Shown piece after piece: positions 19,176 through 28,224 of a DNA stretch of 64,000 bases. Made by a program: the position numbers and the translations under genes. The notes below the pieces were generated by a model. That model saw nothing but the letters and a program-made list of their open reading frames with translations. It was not told where the DNA came from and made no database searches. How positions within the stretch are numbered: position 1 is the first letter of the stretch; the number at the start of each line of letters is the position of its first letter. Source of the DNA: Teredinibacter turnerae (GTDB lineage Bacteria > Pseudomonadota > Gammaproteobacteria > Pseudomonadales > Cellvibrionaceae); NCBI RefSeq assembly GCF_037935975.1, contig NZ_CP149817.1, positions 4,836,001 through 4,900,000 on the forward strand, written 5' to 3'.

Positions 19176-21014
19176 ATGCCCGAGTACCGTTCCCGCACCA
19201 CGACCGCTGGCCGCAATATGGCCGGAGCACGCGCCCTGTGGCGAGCCACAGGCATGAAAGATGACGATTTCCAAAAGCCGATTATCGCGGTAGTCAACTC
19301 TTTTACCCAATTCGTGCCAGGTCACGTGCATTTAAAAGACCTCGGGCAACTCGTCGCAGGGGAGATTGAGAAAGCCGGTGCCGTCGCGAAGGAATTCAAT
19401 ACTATTGCGGTGGACGATGGTATCGCCATGGGCCACGATGGCATGCTCTACAGCTTGCCGAGCCGCGACATCATTGCCGACTCAGTGGAATACATGGTCA
19501 ACGCGCACTGTGCGGATGCCATGGTCTGCATCTCTAACTGCGATAAAATTACTCCAGGAATGCTTATGGCCGCTATGCGCCTGAATATTCCGTGTATTTT
19601 TGTCAGTGGTGGGCCCATGGAAGCGGGCAAAACCAAGCTTGCAGAGCACAACCTGGATCTTGTCGACGCGATGGTGATCGCTGCCGACGACACCGCCAGC
19701 GATGAGACCGTCGCCGAATACGAGCGCAGCGCCTGCCCGACCTGTGGCTCCTGTTCCGGCATGTTCACAGCTAATTCGATGAACTGCCTGACCGAGGTAC
19801 TCGGCCTGAGCCTACCGGGTAATGGCACGGTGCTGGCAACACATGCGGATCGCCGTAAACTGTTTGAAAAAGCCGGGCAGCAAATTGTTGCCATAACCCG
19901 CGACTTCTACGAGCAGGATAACGTCAACGTCCTGCCCCGCAGTATTGGCAGCAAAGCCGCCTTCGAAAACGCGATCACCCTCGACATCGCGATGGGCGGT
20001 TCAACCAATACTATTCTGCACCTGCTGGCAATCGCCCAGGAAGCCGAAGTGGATTTCGATTTAAAAGATATCGACAGGCTCAGCCGCACGGTGCCGCAAC
20101 TTTGTAAAGTCGCACCCAACACCCAAAAGTATCATATTGAGGATGTACACCGCGCGGGTGGTATCTACGGTATCCTCGGTGAATTGGAACGTGGCAAATT
20201 ACTTGATAGCTCTGTACCAACAGTGCACTCAGAGAGCCTGAGCGCTGCAATTGCCAAGTGGGATATTCAGCAAACGAGCGACGATCAAATCGCGCATTTT
20301 TATCGTGCCGGCCCCGCAGGTATCCCTACCCAGGTGGCGTTCAGTCAGGACACCCGTTGGCCTTCGCTCGACGGCGACCGCGCGCAAGGGTGTATTCGCA
20401 ATGTGGCGAATGCGTACAGCCAGGAGGGCGGGCTTGCTGTGCTCTACGGCAATATCGCCGCGGATGGTTGTGTGGTTAAAACAGCCGGGGTCGACGATTC
20501 TATCCTGGTATTTGAAGGACCAGCCCACATCACTGAATCTCAAGATGAAGCAGTAGCCAACATATTGGCCGGCAAAGTGAAAGCCGGCGAGGTGATTATT
20601 GTGCGCTACGAAGGGCCGAAAGGTGGGCCGGGTATGCAGGAAATGCTGTACCCAACCTCCTACCTCAAGTCCAAAGGCCTGGGTAAAAGTTGTGCGCTGT
20701 TAACTGATGGCCGGTTTTCCGGTGGAACCTCCGGCCTGTCAATCGGACATGTTTCTCCTGAAGCCGCCGCAGGCGGCGCCATCGGTCTAGTGCGACATGG
20801 TGACATTATCCGAATCGACATTCCCAACCGCTCTATCGACGTAAAGCTCAGTGAAGAGGAGCTGGCTGCACGCCGCGAAGCGCAGAATGCACTGGGCTGG
20901 AAGCCCGCAGAGCTCCGTCCGCGAAAAGTTTCAGCCGCACTCAAAGCTTACGCCAAACTGGCGACCAGCGCCGACAAGGGTGCTGTAAGAGACCTGAGCC
21001 AGCTCGACGACTAG
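19176..21014 (+). CDS. ilvD: Dihydroxy-acid dehydratase
   Basis: 612-residue iron-sulphur enzyme that dehydrates 2,3-dihydroxy-isovalerate and 2,3-dihydroxy-3-methylvalerate, the third shared step of valine, leucine and isoleucine synthesis. The IlvD/Edd signatures are present: [10 protein letters not shown] (cluster Cys and catalytic region), [16 protein letters not shown] (second cluster Cys), and [20 protein letters not shown] near the C-terminus with the catalytic Ser. Length equals E. coli IlvD (616). AGAAGGAG lies seven bases before the ATG. Together with ilvA at the window start it covers isoleucine synthesis, but other ilv genes are not here. Confidence 0.97.
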   Translation: MPEYRSRTTTAGRNMAGARALWRATGMKDDDFQKPIIAVVNSFTQFVPGHVHLKDLGQLVAGEIEKAGAVAKEFNTIAVDDGIAMGHDGMLYSLPSRDIIADSVEYMVNAHCADAMVCISNCDKITPGMLMAAMRLNIPCIFVSGGPMEAGKTKLAEHNLDLVDAMVIAADDTASDETVAEYERSACPTCGSCSGMFTANSMNCLTEVLGLSLPGNGTVLATHADRRKLFEKAGQQIVAITRDFYEQDNVNVLPRSIGSKAAFENAITLDIAMGGSTNTILHLLAIAQEAEVDFDLKDIDRLSRTVPQLCKVAPNTQKYHIEDVHRAGGIYGILGELERGKLLDSSVPTVHSESLSAAIAKWDIQQTSDDQIAHFYRAGPAGIPTQVAFSQDTRWPSLDGDRAQGCIRNVANAYSQEGGLAVLYGNIAADGCVVKTAGVDDSILVFEGPAHITESQDEAVANILAGKVKAGEVIIVRYEGPKGGPGMQEMLYPTSYLKSKGLGKSCALLTDGRFSGGTSGLSIGHVSPEAAAGGAIGLVRHGDIIRIDIPNRSIDVKLSEEELAARREAQNALGWKPAELRPRKVSAALKAYAKLATSADKGAVRDLSQLDD

Positions 21015-21105
21015 CATGACCTAAGTATTCAAGTCCGTGCTGTCGGTCGCGCTCCACGTAGCAAGCGCCGATAGCCAATCTGGTTCATGAGCATCTATTA
21101 ACCCG

Positions 21106-21139
21106 GCGATTAAATAGATGGTGATATCTATTTAATCGC
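21106..21139. repeat. Perfect 14-bp inverted repeat downstream of ilvD
   Basis: GCGATTAAATAGAT (21106-21119) pairs perfectly with 21126-21139 around a 6-nt spacer. It starts 92 bases after the ilvD stop. There is no T tract (GCACGCCC follows), so it is not a standard terminator. It could stabilise the ilvD 3' end, be a protein site, or be a relic of a mobile repeat. Confidence 0.75.
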
Positions 21140-21302
21140 ACGCCCTTCACGTACTGGCGTAAGTGTATGATCCTTCTAATACTTCAAAGGCTTACATTGC
21201 CCTTCGGGCAATTTTCATAGCCAAGTTAATAGTAGAAAACAACGCACAACCTGATGCGCGCAAAGCCGGATGTCTGAAAAAGTTATATTTATTCCAGGCG
21301 AA

Positions 21303-21326
21303 AAAAAGCCCCTTCTGGGGCTTTTT
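21303..21326. terminator. Bidirectional rho-independent terminator, mainly of the TonB2-type operon
   Basis: A 10-bp perfect stem AAAAAGCCCC/GGGGCTTTTT has a TTCT loop, with A and T runs on the two sides. It lies 20 bases after the stop of the TPR gene on the minus strand. Confidence 0.92.
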
Positions 21327-21345
21327 ATTTGAGTGCGGTAAACGG

Positions 21346-22719
21346 CTAGCCAGCGGCCGCTGCCAACTGCTCGGCACGGAACTTCTCGCGCTGGGCGTGT
21401 TGCAACCAGTTATCCGCTGTGCGCTTCACACGCTTGTCTTCCTTCGCTTTTTTAAACGCTTTAATCGCCGAGTCGTATTGAGCAAGCTCAAGGTGGGCAA
21501 TACCCAGGTTGAGATTAATCTCACCTGCGCGTTTTAAATCACCTTTAGCCAATGCTTTCTTACCGGCGTCAACAGCTTTCTTGTTGTCGTCGATGTACAA
21601 GTAGAGGCTAAGCAACTGCCCGTACAAGTCGCCATTATCCGACTTCTCAGCAGCACGCTGCATCGCTGGAATAGCCTTGTCAGTATCTTTAGCCTGTCGC
21701 CATGCAATGGCGAGGGTTTCAAGATTCTTAGCATTCTGTTCGATGATTTTGTCGTTCATACCCTTTTCAACGATTTTTGCTGCTTTGAAAGGGTATTCGT
21801 TAGCCATGCTCAGATAAGCCAGATTCAACAATTGCTGCTCTTTTTCCAAAGCACCCATGGTGTAAGCGGCATCCAGCGTGTAGTACTGATCCTTTTCACG
21901 CTCAAGCATACCGTACACACCCGCAAGCTGCTGCCAGTAGCTCTTCTTCGGATAGTGGCGAACCATTTTCTCGATGATTGGCAAAGACGACTTGTAGTCT
22001 TCTTTTTCGAGGTACAGCGCTTTTTGCAACGAGAGCCAGGGCTCCTTCGCGATATCGCCGTCCTTTTCCGCCATTTTCACTGCGATGTTGATGTTTTCCA
22101 AAGCACAGGCTTTGTCGTCCATCTGGTAGCAGATTTGCGATTTCAGATAGTACGCATCGTCACCGACAGTTTCTGAAATACCCATCCAGGTATTCAGCAT
22201 TTTCAGTGCACTGGCATAATCTTCCTGCGCAAACATCAATTGCACTAAGGTGTAGGTAACCTGCAGTTCGAGACCCCATGGAATATTGGGCGACTGCTCG
22301 ATTACTTTGCGGTAGTACTTGATTGAGTTTTTAAAATCTTCGAGAGAGTAGTAGATCCAACCGTAGTAGTTGTATATCTGCGCTAACTCGTACGCGTTAC
22401 ATTTACTGCAGTCTTCCTCGACGTCTTTCAACTCTTCCAACGCCGCTCTGAAATCACCCGGCGGTTGCGTACCGTCTTTCTTTTCTGGCGGAGAAGCCAG
22501 ATCTGCAACCTTGCCCAACTTTTTAAAGAAGGCTTCGCTGATACCAGGCAACGCGCGTTTCTTTTTGCTGTCCTGGGCAAAAGCTTTCGCACCCAGGTCC
22601 ACGTTGAAACCCGCCGTACTGGCCGCCTTTTCCAAAGCTGGAGCCGCCAGCGTAGCTGCAGTCGCTACCAACAGGCAGCGCCCGAAATAGCCGACTTTTT
22701 TGGAATAAAATTTATTCAT
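21346..22719 (-). CDS. Periplasmic TPR protein of the TonB2-type operon
   Basis: 457 residues with an N-terminal signal peptide (MNKFYSKKVGYFGRCLL...; cleavage probably after AKAFA near residue 48) and tetratricopeptide repeats over most of the rest. Helical pairs include YELAQIYNYYGWIYYSLED and AHLELAQYDSAIKAFKKAK. The ATG at 22719 is preferred because AGGG lies eight bases upstream; the in-frame starts at 22725 and 22728 sit too close to it. It is the last gene of the six-gene operon, 16 bases after tonB. In Vibrio/Shewanella-type TonB2 loci a TPR protein holds the same place and is thought to help energy transfer; its exact job is unknown. Confidence 0.88.
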   Translation of the reverse strand: MNKFYSKKVGYFGRCLLVATAATLAAPALEKAASTAGFNVDLGAKAFAQDSKKKRALPGISEAFFKKLGKVADLASPPEKKDGTQPPGDFRAALEELKDVEEDCSKCNAYELAQIYNYYGWIYYSLEDFKNSIKYYRKVIEQSPNIPWGLELQVTYTLVQLMFAQEDYASALKMLNTWMGISETVGDDAYYLKSQICYQMDDKACALENINIAVKMAEKDGDIAKEPWLSLQKALYLEKEDYKSSLPIIEKMVRHYPKKSYWQQLAGVYGMLEREKDQYYTLDAAYTMGALEKEQQLLNLAYLSMANEYPFKAAKIVEKGMNDKIIEQNAKNLETLAIAWRQAKDTDKAIPAMQRAAEKSDNGDLYGQLLSLYLYIDDNKKAVDAGKKALAKGDLKRAGEINLNLGIAHLELAQYDSAIKAFKKAKEDKRVKRTADNWLQHAQREKFRAEQLAAAAG

Positions 22720-22735
22720 AAACATCACCCTGCCG

Positions 22736-23344
22736 CTACTTGTCTTTGGCCATTTGGAAAGTGAAGCGGTTTTTCACGCCAGGCACTTCAATGGGCTCGC
22801 CATCAATAACTTTAGGCTTGTATTTAAATTTCCCAGCTGCTTTCACCGACGCACTAGCGAACACGCTATCGGGGCAATCGACAACTTTGATATCCCGAGT
22901 TTCGCCCGTTTTGGTAACGGTATATTCCACCGTACAGTACCCTTCCAATCCACGGTTAGCCGCTCGCGCAGGATACTTTGGCGCCACCTTCACGATAGGC
23001 AGATAGTCACCATCGCTGGAGAAGCCACCTATACCGGAAATCTGAACACCACCGGTGTTAATTTGCGGTGCAAACGAAATGTCCATTTCTACATCCGGGT
23101 TGTCGAATTCAGGTTCAGGCAACTCGGGTGGTGGTTCTTCTGGCTCTTGTGGTTTTTCAGGCTTGCTGGTGTCGTACTCGGTGGTAATTTCCCGCTCAGG
23201 CATCAAAATTTCTGGAATTTTGAATTCTTTGGATTCTTCGGGTTCGGTCATGTTGCGCAGAATCAATACGTGCATTAACAGCAACAGACCAAGAGTTACC
23301 AGTGCCGCAGGAGCCAGGGAAGACAATAATCTAACAATGCTCAT
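22736..23344 (-). CDS. TonB family energy-transducing protein (TonB2-type)
   Basis: 202 residues. One N-terminal transmembrane helix (about 10-30: LAPAALVTLGLLLLMHVLI) is followed by an acidic/proline-rich periplasmic linker (KPEKPQEPEEPPPELPEPE) and a C-terminal TonB domain from about residue 115. The domain contains VAPKYPARAANRGLEGYCTV and FKYKPKVIDGEPIEVPG. TonB carries proton-motive force from ExbB/ExbD to outer-membrane receptors such as siderophore or glycan transporters. The short linker and the neighbourhood make this a TonB2-type protein rather than the main TonB. It starts seven bases after exbD ends. Confidence 0.93.
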   Translation of the reverse strand: MSIVRLLSSLAPAALVTLGLLLLMHVLILRNMTEPEESKEFKIPEILMPEREITTEYDTSKPEKPQEPEEPPPELPEPEFDNPDVEMDISFAPQINTGGVQISGIGGFSSDGDYLPIVKVAPKYPARAANRGLEGYCTVEYTVTKTGETRDIKVVDCPDSVFASASVKAAGKFKYKPKVIDGEPIEVPGVKNRFTFQMAKDK

Positions 23345-23351
23345 CGCTCAC

Positions 23352-23753
23352 CTACCTGTTTTCTGCGGAGACAGAGACATCCCCAACACCCGCTTCGCGG
23401 GCCTTTTGAGTCACTTCTGTCAGCGTTTTAATGTTTGAATCTTTATCCGCCTGAATAACTACCGCACCCTTGGGGTTTTCAGCTAACAACAACTGAATTT
23501 GGGTTTTAACCTGACGAATATCGACTTCGTTCTTGTTAATCCAAATTTCATTCTGTTCGTTAATTGCAATCAGGATGTTGGCATTTTTCTTCAAGGCGGC
23601 GGTAGTCGCATCCGGGCGATTTACCTGAATCCCAGGCTCTTTAATAAACGATGCAGTCACGATGAAGAAGATCAACATGATGAACACCACGTCGAGCATC
23701 GGGGTTAAGTCAATCGCCCCCGTTTCTTCTTCTGCTTTGATTTTCCTGCTCAT
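23352..23753 (-). CDS. ExbD/TolR family biopolymer transport protein
   Basis: 133 residues with a short cytoplasmic N-terminus, one transmembrane helix (about 18-38) and a periplasmic domain. The helix starts IDLTPMLDVVFIMLIFF with the single conserved Asp (about residue 24) that carries protons in ExbD/TolR. It pairs with the ExbB-type channel encoded just upstream to energise TonB. Five-gene context (exbB, exbB, exbD, tonB, TPR) is clear. Confidence 0.95.
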   Translation of the reverse strand: MSRKIKAEEETGAIDLTPMLDVVFIMLIFFIVTASFIKEPGIQVNRPDATTAALKKNANILIAINEQNEIWINKNEVDIRQVKTQIQLLLAENPKGAVVIQADKDSNIKTLTEVTQKAREAGVGDVSVSAENR

Positions 23754-23791
23754 GTTTTCTCTCTTAATTCAGGCCAAATTAGAAGATGGAT

Positions 23792-24319
23792 CTAGTGATC
23801 CATCGTTAATTGGTCTTCGAGCATGTGATTTTCGCGTTCAGCGATACGGTTAATCAACGTTGTACCAAACACACCGGAAAGTGCTGCTACCATGCCCGCC
23901 ATGGTAGGAATGGTTGCCCGGGATACACCGGAGGCCATGGATTTTGCATCACCACCGCCGGTTACTGCGAGCACATTAAACACTTCGATCATACCGGTAA
24001 CTGTACCCAACAGACCCAGGAGCGGGCAGAGGGTGACCATAGTTCCCAGCAGGTCGAGGTTTTGGTTGATTTTGCTAGCTGCGCGAGAAATAAGTGCTTT
24101 ACGAATTTGTCGTGAGTTCCAGGACTTGCGCTCACCGCGCGCTTCCCAGAGGTCGACGGTCTGGGCTTTAATCTTGCCCAGAGACCCTTTGTAAAACCAG
24201 AGACGCTCGAAGATTAATGTCCACATGGCGAATGCCAGTGCCGCAATCCAGTAGAGAATAGGACCACCGGAAGCAACAAAGGCTTTAATGGCTGCGAGTG
24301 CTTCCATCATTGCCAGCAT
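23792..24319 (-). CDS. ExbB2/TolQ-type proton channel protein
   Basis: 175 residues with three transmembrane helices: one near residues 18-38, and two in the conserved MotA/TolQ/ExbB region (LDLLGTMVTLCPLLGLLGTVTGMIEVF and MASGVSRATIPTMAGMVAALSGVFGTTLINR). This is the short ExbB of the operon and forms the proton-driven motor with ExbD. A strong ribosome site (GAGGAGAT) precedes the ATG. It lies 62 bases after the long ExbB gene; that gap holds a 9-bp hairpin. Confidence 0.94.
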   Translation of the reverse strand: MLAMMEALAAIKAFVASGGPILYWIAALAFAMWTLIFERLWFYKGSLGKIKAQTVDLWEARGERKSWNSRQIRKALISRAASKINQNLDLLGTMVTLCPLLGLLGTVTGMIEVFNVLAVTGGGDAKSMASGVSRATIPTMAGMVAALSGVFGTTLINRIAERENHMLEDQLTMDH

Positions 24320-24346
24320 GATTATCTCCTCTCGTAAATCGATAGA

Positions 24347-24368
24347 CTGACGGCCCAGCGGCCGTCAG
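24347..24368 (-). other. Intercistronic hairpin in the TonB2-type operon
   Basis: A perfect 9-bp stem CTGACGGCC/GGCCGTCAG has a CAGC loop and lies between the two exbB-type genes. On the minus strand the stem is followed by a strong ribosome site and not by a T tract, so it is not a terminator. It may mark mRNA processing or set different expression of the large and small ExbB. Confidence 0.6.
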
Positions 24369-24381
24369 CGCGAAGTGGGTA

Positions 24382-25758
24382 TTACTTGCTCTCTGATTTC
24401 TCAGCGATCAAACCAGCACTTTCTTCTTCAAGTACATGAACGATGCGCTTGGCTTTACCGTTCAGGAAGGTATGGAGAAGTACCGTTGGGATTGCAACAC
24501 ACAGACCCAGTACGGTAGTTACCAGTGCACCGGAAATACCACCAGCCATTGCTTTAGGATCGCCCGCACCGTAAATGGTAATCGCCTGGAAGGTCACGAT
24601 CATACCGGTAACCGTACCCAGCAGACCCAACAGTGGAGCAACCATGGAGATGATTTTCAGCAGGTTCAGACCAGATTCGATACGTGGCAGCTCTTTGAGA
24701 GTTGCTTCTTCGAGCTTCAACTCCATAGTTTCGGTGTCTGCACCTTTGTTCTCTTCTGCCACTTTCAGTACGCGACCCAGAGGGTTGTCTTCAGAAGCCG
24801 TGTTGGATTTCAACTGACGGCTAACTTTCGCGCCCATGGCACTCAGGACAACAAAGCGGAACAGAGCCAACAGAATTGCGAACACACCAACGCCAGTAAT
24901 GATGTAACCCACCAGCTTACCTTGGTGCCAGCGCTCAACAATGGAAGGGCTGTTGATCAACGCAGACAGCAGAGTGCCGCCAGCAGGACCCGTTGGGTCG
25001 ACGCCCACTTTGGTGAAGCCGCTGGTTGCCTGCTGAATAGCTGCTGCGCCTTTCATGTGATCGCCTGGTTGACGAGGCAATTCGTTGAGGCTGCCGCTTT
25101 TCACGTCGTACGTCAGGTATTTACCGTCTGACAGCAGGTTGTAGTTACCGATACGCACAACTTCGCGCTCAGCTTTGTTACCCGCAGGGTCGGAAACAAC
25201 TGCATTAAATTTAACAATTTTGCCGCCTTCAACGGTTTCGCGCTGCAATTCGTACCACAGGCGCTCAATTTCGTCGATAGAAGGCAGTTTGGTTTCGCTG
25301 TTCATCTTCTCGATCAGCTCGGAGATGAACTCAGTACGTGCAGGGTACTGAACGCTAATAATGGAAGAGTCCAATGCGGAGCGCAGGTCACCTGCAGTAG
25401 AGGTCAGGTGGCCGAACAGTTCTTTCAAAGAACCCAGACGGTCATCGAGCTGCTGACGCGCAGCCTGTACGTCTTGTTCGCGCTCTTTGTGTTGCTGTTC
25501 CAAACGCGCAGAACGATCTTCTTCAGCTTTCTTGGTCGCTTCCGCCTGAGCCAGCATGTTTGCCTGGTTAGCGCGTTGCTTACGGAATTGCGCTTCGCGT
25601 TGACGGTTTTCTTTGTTCTCTGCGATCTGGCTGTTTTTAACCATTTGCAGAAGTTCGTCGAGAGATGCAGCCTTGTCTTGCGCCATTACAGAACCAGACA
25701 GCGCAATTGCACCAGCAGCGGCAACAGCCACTATTGCTTTTTTAAGATTCATTTTCAT
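24382..25758 (-). CDS. Long ExbB/MotA/TolQ family protein with periplasmic N-terminal domain (TtpC-like)
   Basis: 458 residues. A signal peptide (1-26, MKMNLKKAIVAVAAAGAIALSGSVMAQ cut near Ala26) leads a periplasmic domain with a coiled coil at about 50-115 rich in Glu/Arg/Gln. A mixed region follows, then three transmembrane helices from about residue 285, including the MotA/TolQ/ExbB core SMVAPLLGLLGTVTGMIVTF and ALVTTVLGLCVAIPTVLLH. The layout matches the TtpC protein that Vibrio TonB2 systems need for iron-siderophore uptake. It overlaps the DUF3450 gene by four bases (ATGA), so the two are translationally coupled. Confidence 0.9.
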   Translation of the reverse strand: MKMNLKKAIVAVAAAGAIALSGSVMAQDKAASLDELLQMVKNSQIAENKENRQREAQFRKQRANQANMLAQAEATKKAEEDRSARLEQQHKEREQDVQAARQQLDDRLGSLKELFGHLTSTAGDLRSALDSSIISVQYPARTEFISELIEKMNSETKLPSIDEIERLWYELQRETVEGGKIVKFNAVVSDPAGNKAEREVVRIGNYNLLSDGKYLTYDVKSGSLNELPRQPGDHMKGAAAIQQATSGFTKVGVDPTGPAGGTLLSALINSPSIVERWHQGKLVGYIITGVGVFAILLALFRFVVLSAMGAKVSRQLKSNTASEDNPLGRVLKVAEENKGADTETMELKLEEATLKELPRIESGLNLLKIISMVAPLLGLLGTVTGMIVTFQAITIYGAGDPKAMAGGISGALVTTVLGLCVAIPTVLLHTFLNGKAKRIVHVLEEESAGLIAEKSESK

Positions 25759-26540
25759 TGTGCAGCCTCCGGAGCCAGAATTGGCAACTCCATAACATCA
25801 ATAGACGCTTGCTTCTTAGCAATGCGAATGCCCTTGAGGATGGCCGCGCGGTAGGCACCTGCGTCCAACTCTACCCAGGCGCGCTGACGCTGATCCCAGG
25901 CTCCGGACAGTTTGGTGTCGGTTGTTTGATACATCAGAGCGATGCGGCCAACAGCCAGAATGTTCACCTGACGCTCTTGTCCACCCACTTCGAGAGTGTC
26001 GACATAGGTGTCGATCTTGCGGCCGTATTCTGCTTCGATATTGTAGGCTTCAAGCACCTGACGGAATTTCTCAGCAACGGAGATGTCAGCGCGGTCCTGG
26101 TTGTCGCGCAGTGTCTCAACGCGCTTCAGACGCTCTTCCATGTGGAAAGGTACGTCCAAGTTTACGAACTGCTCAAGACCTTCGAGCATGCGCAGGATGA
26201 GGGGTTGGATTTGACGTTCGATCACCGTGACCTGATCAATGGAGGTGTTCAGATCTTCAAGAACTTTGAGCTGGCTGGCCAACTGCTTTTCCAACTGGCT
26301 GTTGTAAACGCGCAGGCCGTCGATTTCTTTGTTGACTGTTTTGTATTTTTGTAACAGGTCAGAAGTTTCCTCGGCCAACTTGTCGATTTTCTTCTGCGAC
26401 TGAACGCCTGCAGTGGTCTTAGCTTGACCAACCTGCATGATCGCGTCCAGGGTTTTATCTGCGTGGGCGGTGCCAACCAGGAGCGCGCCAGCAGAAAGAA
26501 CTGTGGTTAGAGCCACAGCTTTGATTCGCTGCTTCTTCAT
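25755..26540 (-). CDS. DUF3450 family periplasmic coiled-coil protein
   Basis: 261 residues with a signal peptide (1-27, ending GTAHA) and a long helical, coiled-coil segment from about 30 to 130 containing KKIDKLAEETSDLLQKYK. The rest is mixed and ends in VMELPILAPEA. It matches the DUF3450 family, whose genes are nearly always found first in TonB2/ExbB loci as here. The likely role is a periplasmic partner of the long ExbB protein, since both have matching coiled coils and coupled genes. That role is inferred from context. Confidence 0.9.
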   Translation of the reverse strand: MKKQRIKAVALTTVLSAGALLVGTAHADKTLDAIMQVGQAKTTAGVQSQKKIDKLAEETSDLLQKYKTVNKEIDGLRVYNSQLEKQLASQLKVLEDLNTSIDQVTVIERQIQPLILRMLEGLEQFVNLDVPFHMEERLKRVETLRDNQDRADISVAEKFRQVLEAYNIEAEYGRKIDTYVDTLEVGGQERQVNILAVGRIALMYQTTDTKLSGAWDQRQRAWVELDAGAYRAAILKGIRIAKKQASIDVMELPILAPEAAQ

Positions 26541-26656
26541 ATATCCCCCAACTCGGGTGCTTGCATTGAAAAGGTTGCGACCGGACTAAGCGCGGGGCTT
26601 TGTGTCCAGAATGTAAAAATTAAAGGTTTGAGACTTGGTGATCGTCAAAGTTCGGC

Positions 26657-26686
26657 ATTTTAATAAGACAGCTCACCAACATTCAA
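26657..26686 (-). promoter_or_regulatory. Candidate sigma-70 promoter of the TonB2-type operon
   Basis: On the minus strand, TTGAAT (26686-26681) and TAAAAT (26662-26657) are separated by 18 bases. Transcription would start near 26650 and the leader to the DUF3450 start would be about 110 nt. No clear Fur box was found. Confidence 0.45.
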
Positions 26687-26690
26687 ACAC

Positions 26691-26719
26691 AAATAAAAAA
26701 CGCACAGATTCAGCCGTGC
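26691..26719 (-). terminator. Rho-independent terminator of the rppH-to-folA operon
   Basis: GCACGG/CTGTGC on the minus strand (one G-U pair, 6-nt loop, 26719-26702) is followed by GTTTTTTATTTG. It lies about 140 bases after the folA stop. Confidence 0.78.
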
Positions 26720-26733
26720 AATGTATAACCAAA

Positions 26734-26784
26734 GGTAACACCCGAAACTGTAACCCAGTGAAACAGGTAACACTTTGGTAACAC
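26734..26784. repeat. Cluster of three GGTAACAC direct repeats
   Basis: GGTAACAC occurs at 26734-26741, 26766-26773 and 26777-26784. A relaxed copy (TGTAACCC) sits at 26749-26756. All are in the same orientation (GTGTTACC on the minus strand). They lie just upstream of the terminator of one operon and 80-130 bases upstream of the candidate promoter of the next. A regulator site is possible; the protein is unknown. Confidence 0.6.
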
Positions 26785-26861
26785 ACGCTCACTAATTAGT
26801 CGGCGCGCCAATACACTAATTGCTCACAGTTTAGACTGTGCATCAGTGCAATCCAGCTCCC

Positions 26862-27383
26862 TCATCGGCGTTCCAAGACTAAAAAGGAATACGCGTAGGG
26901 GTTTCCAGAATCCGCTTCGTGCCGTTCGGCGCTCAGCTGTTGCCATCGACTCCTGTCGAACTCTGGAAAATAAGCGTCTCCAACGACGTCAGCGTGAACT
27001 TCGGTCAGGTAGAGACGATCTGCTTGCGGTAACATTTGGCGATAAAACTCCGCACCGCCAATTACCATAATTTGTTTTACCCGGCTTTGTCTGGCTACTT
27101 CGCGCGCGTGCGCTACCGCCTGTTCAAGGCTGTGACACACGTCTACACCATCAGCCTGCCACGTGGGGTTTCGAGTAACCACAATATTTGTACGGCCTGG
27201 CAAAGGGCGACCTATGGAATCGAACGTTTTACGCCCCATGACTATAGGGTGCCCCATCGTAACCCGCTTAAAATAAGCTAAGTCTTTAGGTAGCCGCCAG
27301 GGCAAACCGTTGTCGCGCCCAATCACACCATTTGCGGCAACGCCGACAACCAGTGCAATACTAATTTCGTCACTCGCGACCAT
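26862..27383 (-). CDS. folA: Dihydrofolate reductase
   Basis: 173 residues. It reduces dihydrofolate to tetrahydrofolate with NADPH, restoring the cofactor used by thymidylate synthase next door. Motifs: GVIGRDNGLPWRLPKDLAYFK with the active-site Asp, GHPIVMGRKTFDSIGRPLPGR for NADPH and folate binding, and VIGGAEFY. The start lies five bases after the thyA stop, so it is translated from the same mRNA. There is little room for a separate promoter. A terminator follows after the gene. Confidence 0.96.
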   Translation of the reverse strand: MVASDEISIALVVGVAANGVIGRDNGLPWRLPKDLAYFKRVTMGHPIVMGRKTFDSIGRPLPGRTNIVVTRNPTWQADGVDVCHSLEQAVAHAREVARQSRVKQIMVIGGAEFYRQMLPQADRLYLTEVHADVVGDAYFPEFDRSRWQQLSAERHEADSGNPYAYSFLVLERR

Positions 27384-27387
27384 TCAG

Positions 27388-28221
27388 CTATACCGAAATC
27401 GGCGCTGCGATATGCGGGTGCGCCTGGTAGTTCTGGAGTTCGAAATCTTCGAAGCAAAAGCCAAAAATATCCTCGACCGCAGGGTTAATCGCCATGGTCG
27501 GTAGAGGCAAAGGTTCCCGTTGTAACTGTGTATCTACCTGTTCCAGGTGGTTGAGGTAGAGATGGGCATCGCCAAAAGTATGGACAAAATCCCCTGATGC
27601 CAGTCCAGTGACCTGCGCGATCATCATGGTCAAAAGTGCGTAGGAGGCAATATTGAATGGAACACCTAAAAATATATCGGCACTGCGCTGGTACAACTGG
27701 CAGGAAAGCCTGCCTTCCAAAACATAAAATTGAAAAAGTGTGTGGCACGGTGGCAACGCCATTTTTCCGTTACGCACATTATCCTGCGGCGAGATTGATT
27801 CGTCCGGCAGAAGAGCGGGATTCCAAGCTGAAATAATGAGCCTGCGAGAATCGGGCTTATGTTTTATCTGCTCGATTAACTGACTGATTTGATCGAGCGT
27901 TTCCCCATTCTGCGCGGGCCAGCTGCGCCATTGCGCACCGTAAATCGGACCCAGATCACCGGACTCTGTCGCCCAGGCATCCCAAATTTTCACACCGTTA
28001 TTATTTAAATACGCGATGTTGGTTTCGCCGTTAAGAAACCACAACAGCTCATGTATTATCGATTTAAGGTGGCATTTTTTCGTAGTCACCAGGGGAAAGC
28101 CCTGACTTAAATCAAACCGCATTTGATAACCGAAAACGCTAACAGTTCCGGTGCCTGTTCTGTCTTCTTTTCGTACACCGTTATCGCGAACATGTCGCAT
28201 TAACTCAAGATATTGCTTCAC
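27388..28221 (-). CDS. thyA: Thymidylate synthase
   Basis: 277 residues. It methylates dUMP to dTMP using methylene-tetrahydrofolate. The catalytic Cys is in [13 protein letters not shown], the folate and dUMP residues in [17 protein letters not shown], and [10 protein letters not shown] is the Arg-containing phosphate segment. Slightly longer than E. coli ThyA (264). It follows lgt by three bases and precedes folA by four, in the order lgt-thyA-folA known from many gammaproteobacteria. Confidence 0.97.
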   Translation of the reverse strand: MKQYLELMRHVRDNGVRKEDRTGTGTVSVFGYQMRFDLSQGFPLVTTKKCHLKSIIHELLWFLNGETNIAYLNNNGVKIWDAWATESGDLGPIYGAQWRSWPAQNGETLDQISQLIEQIKHKPDSRRLIISAWNPALLPDESISPQDNVRNGKMALPPCHTLFQFYVLEGRLSCQLYQRSADIFLGVPFNIASYALLTMMIAQVTGLASGDFVHTFGDAHLYLNHLEQVDTQLQREPLPLPTMAINPAVEDIFGFCFEDFELQNYQAHPHIAAPISV

Positions 28222-28224
28222 ACC

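Larger units (their letters stand above)
21015..21345. other. Intergenic region between ilvD and the TonB2-type operon
   Basis: 331 bases between convergent genes. It contains a perfect 14-bp inverted repeat at 21106-21139 and the bidirectional terminator at 21303-21326, listed separately. No gene was seen. Confidence 0.6.
26541..26861. other. Intergenic region between folA and the TonB2-type operon
   Basis: 321 bases between two minus-strand operons. It holds three copies of GGTAACAC (26734-26784), the folA terminator (26691-26719) and a candidate promoter (26657-26686) for the TonB2-type operon, each listed separately. No gene was seen. Confidence 0.6.
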
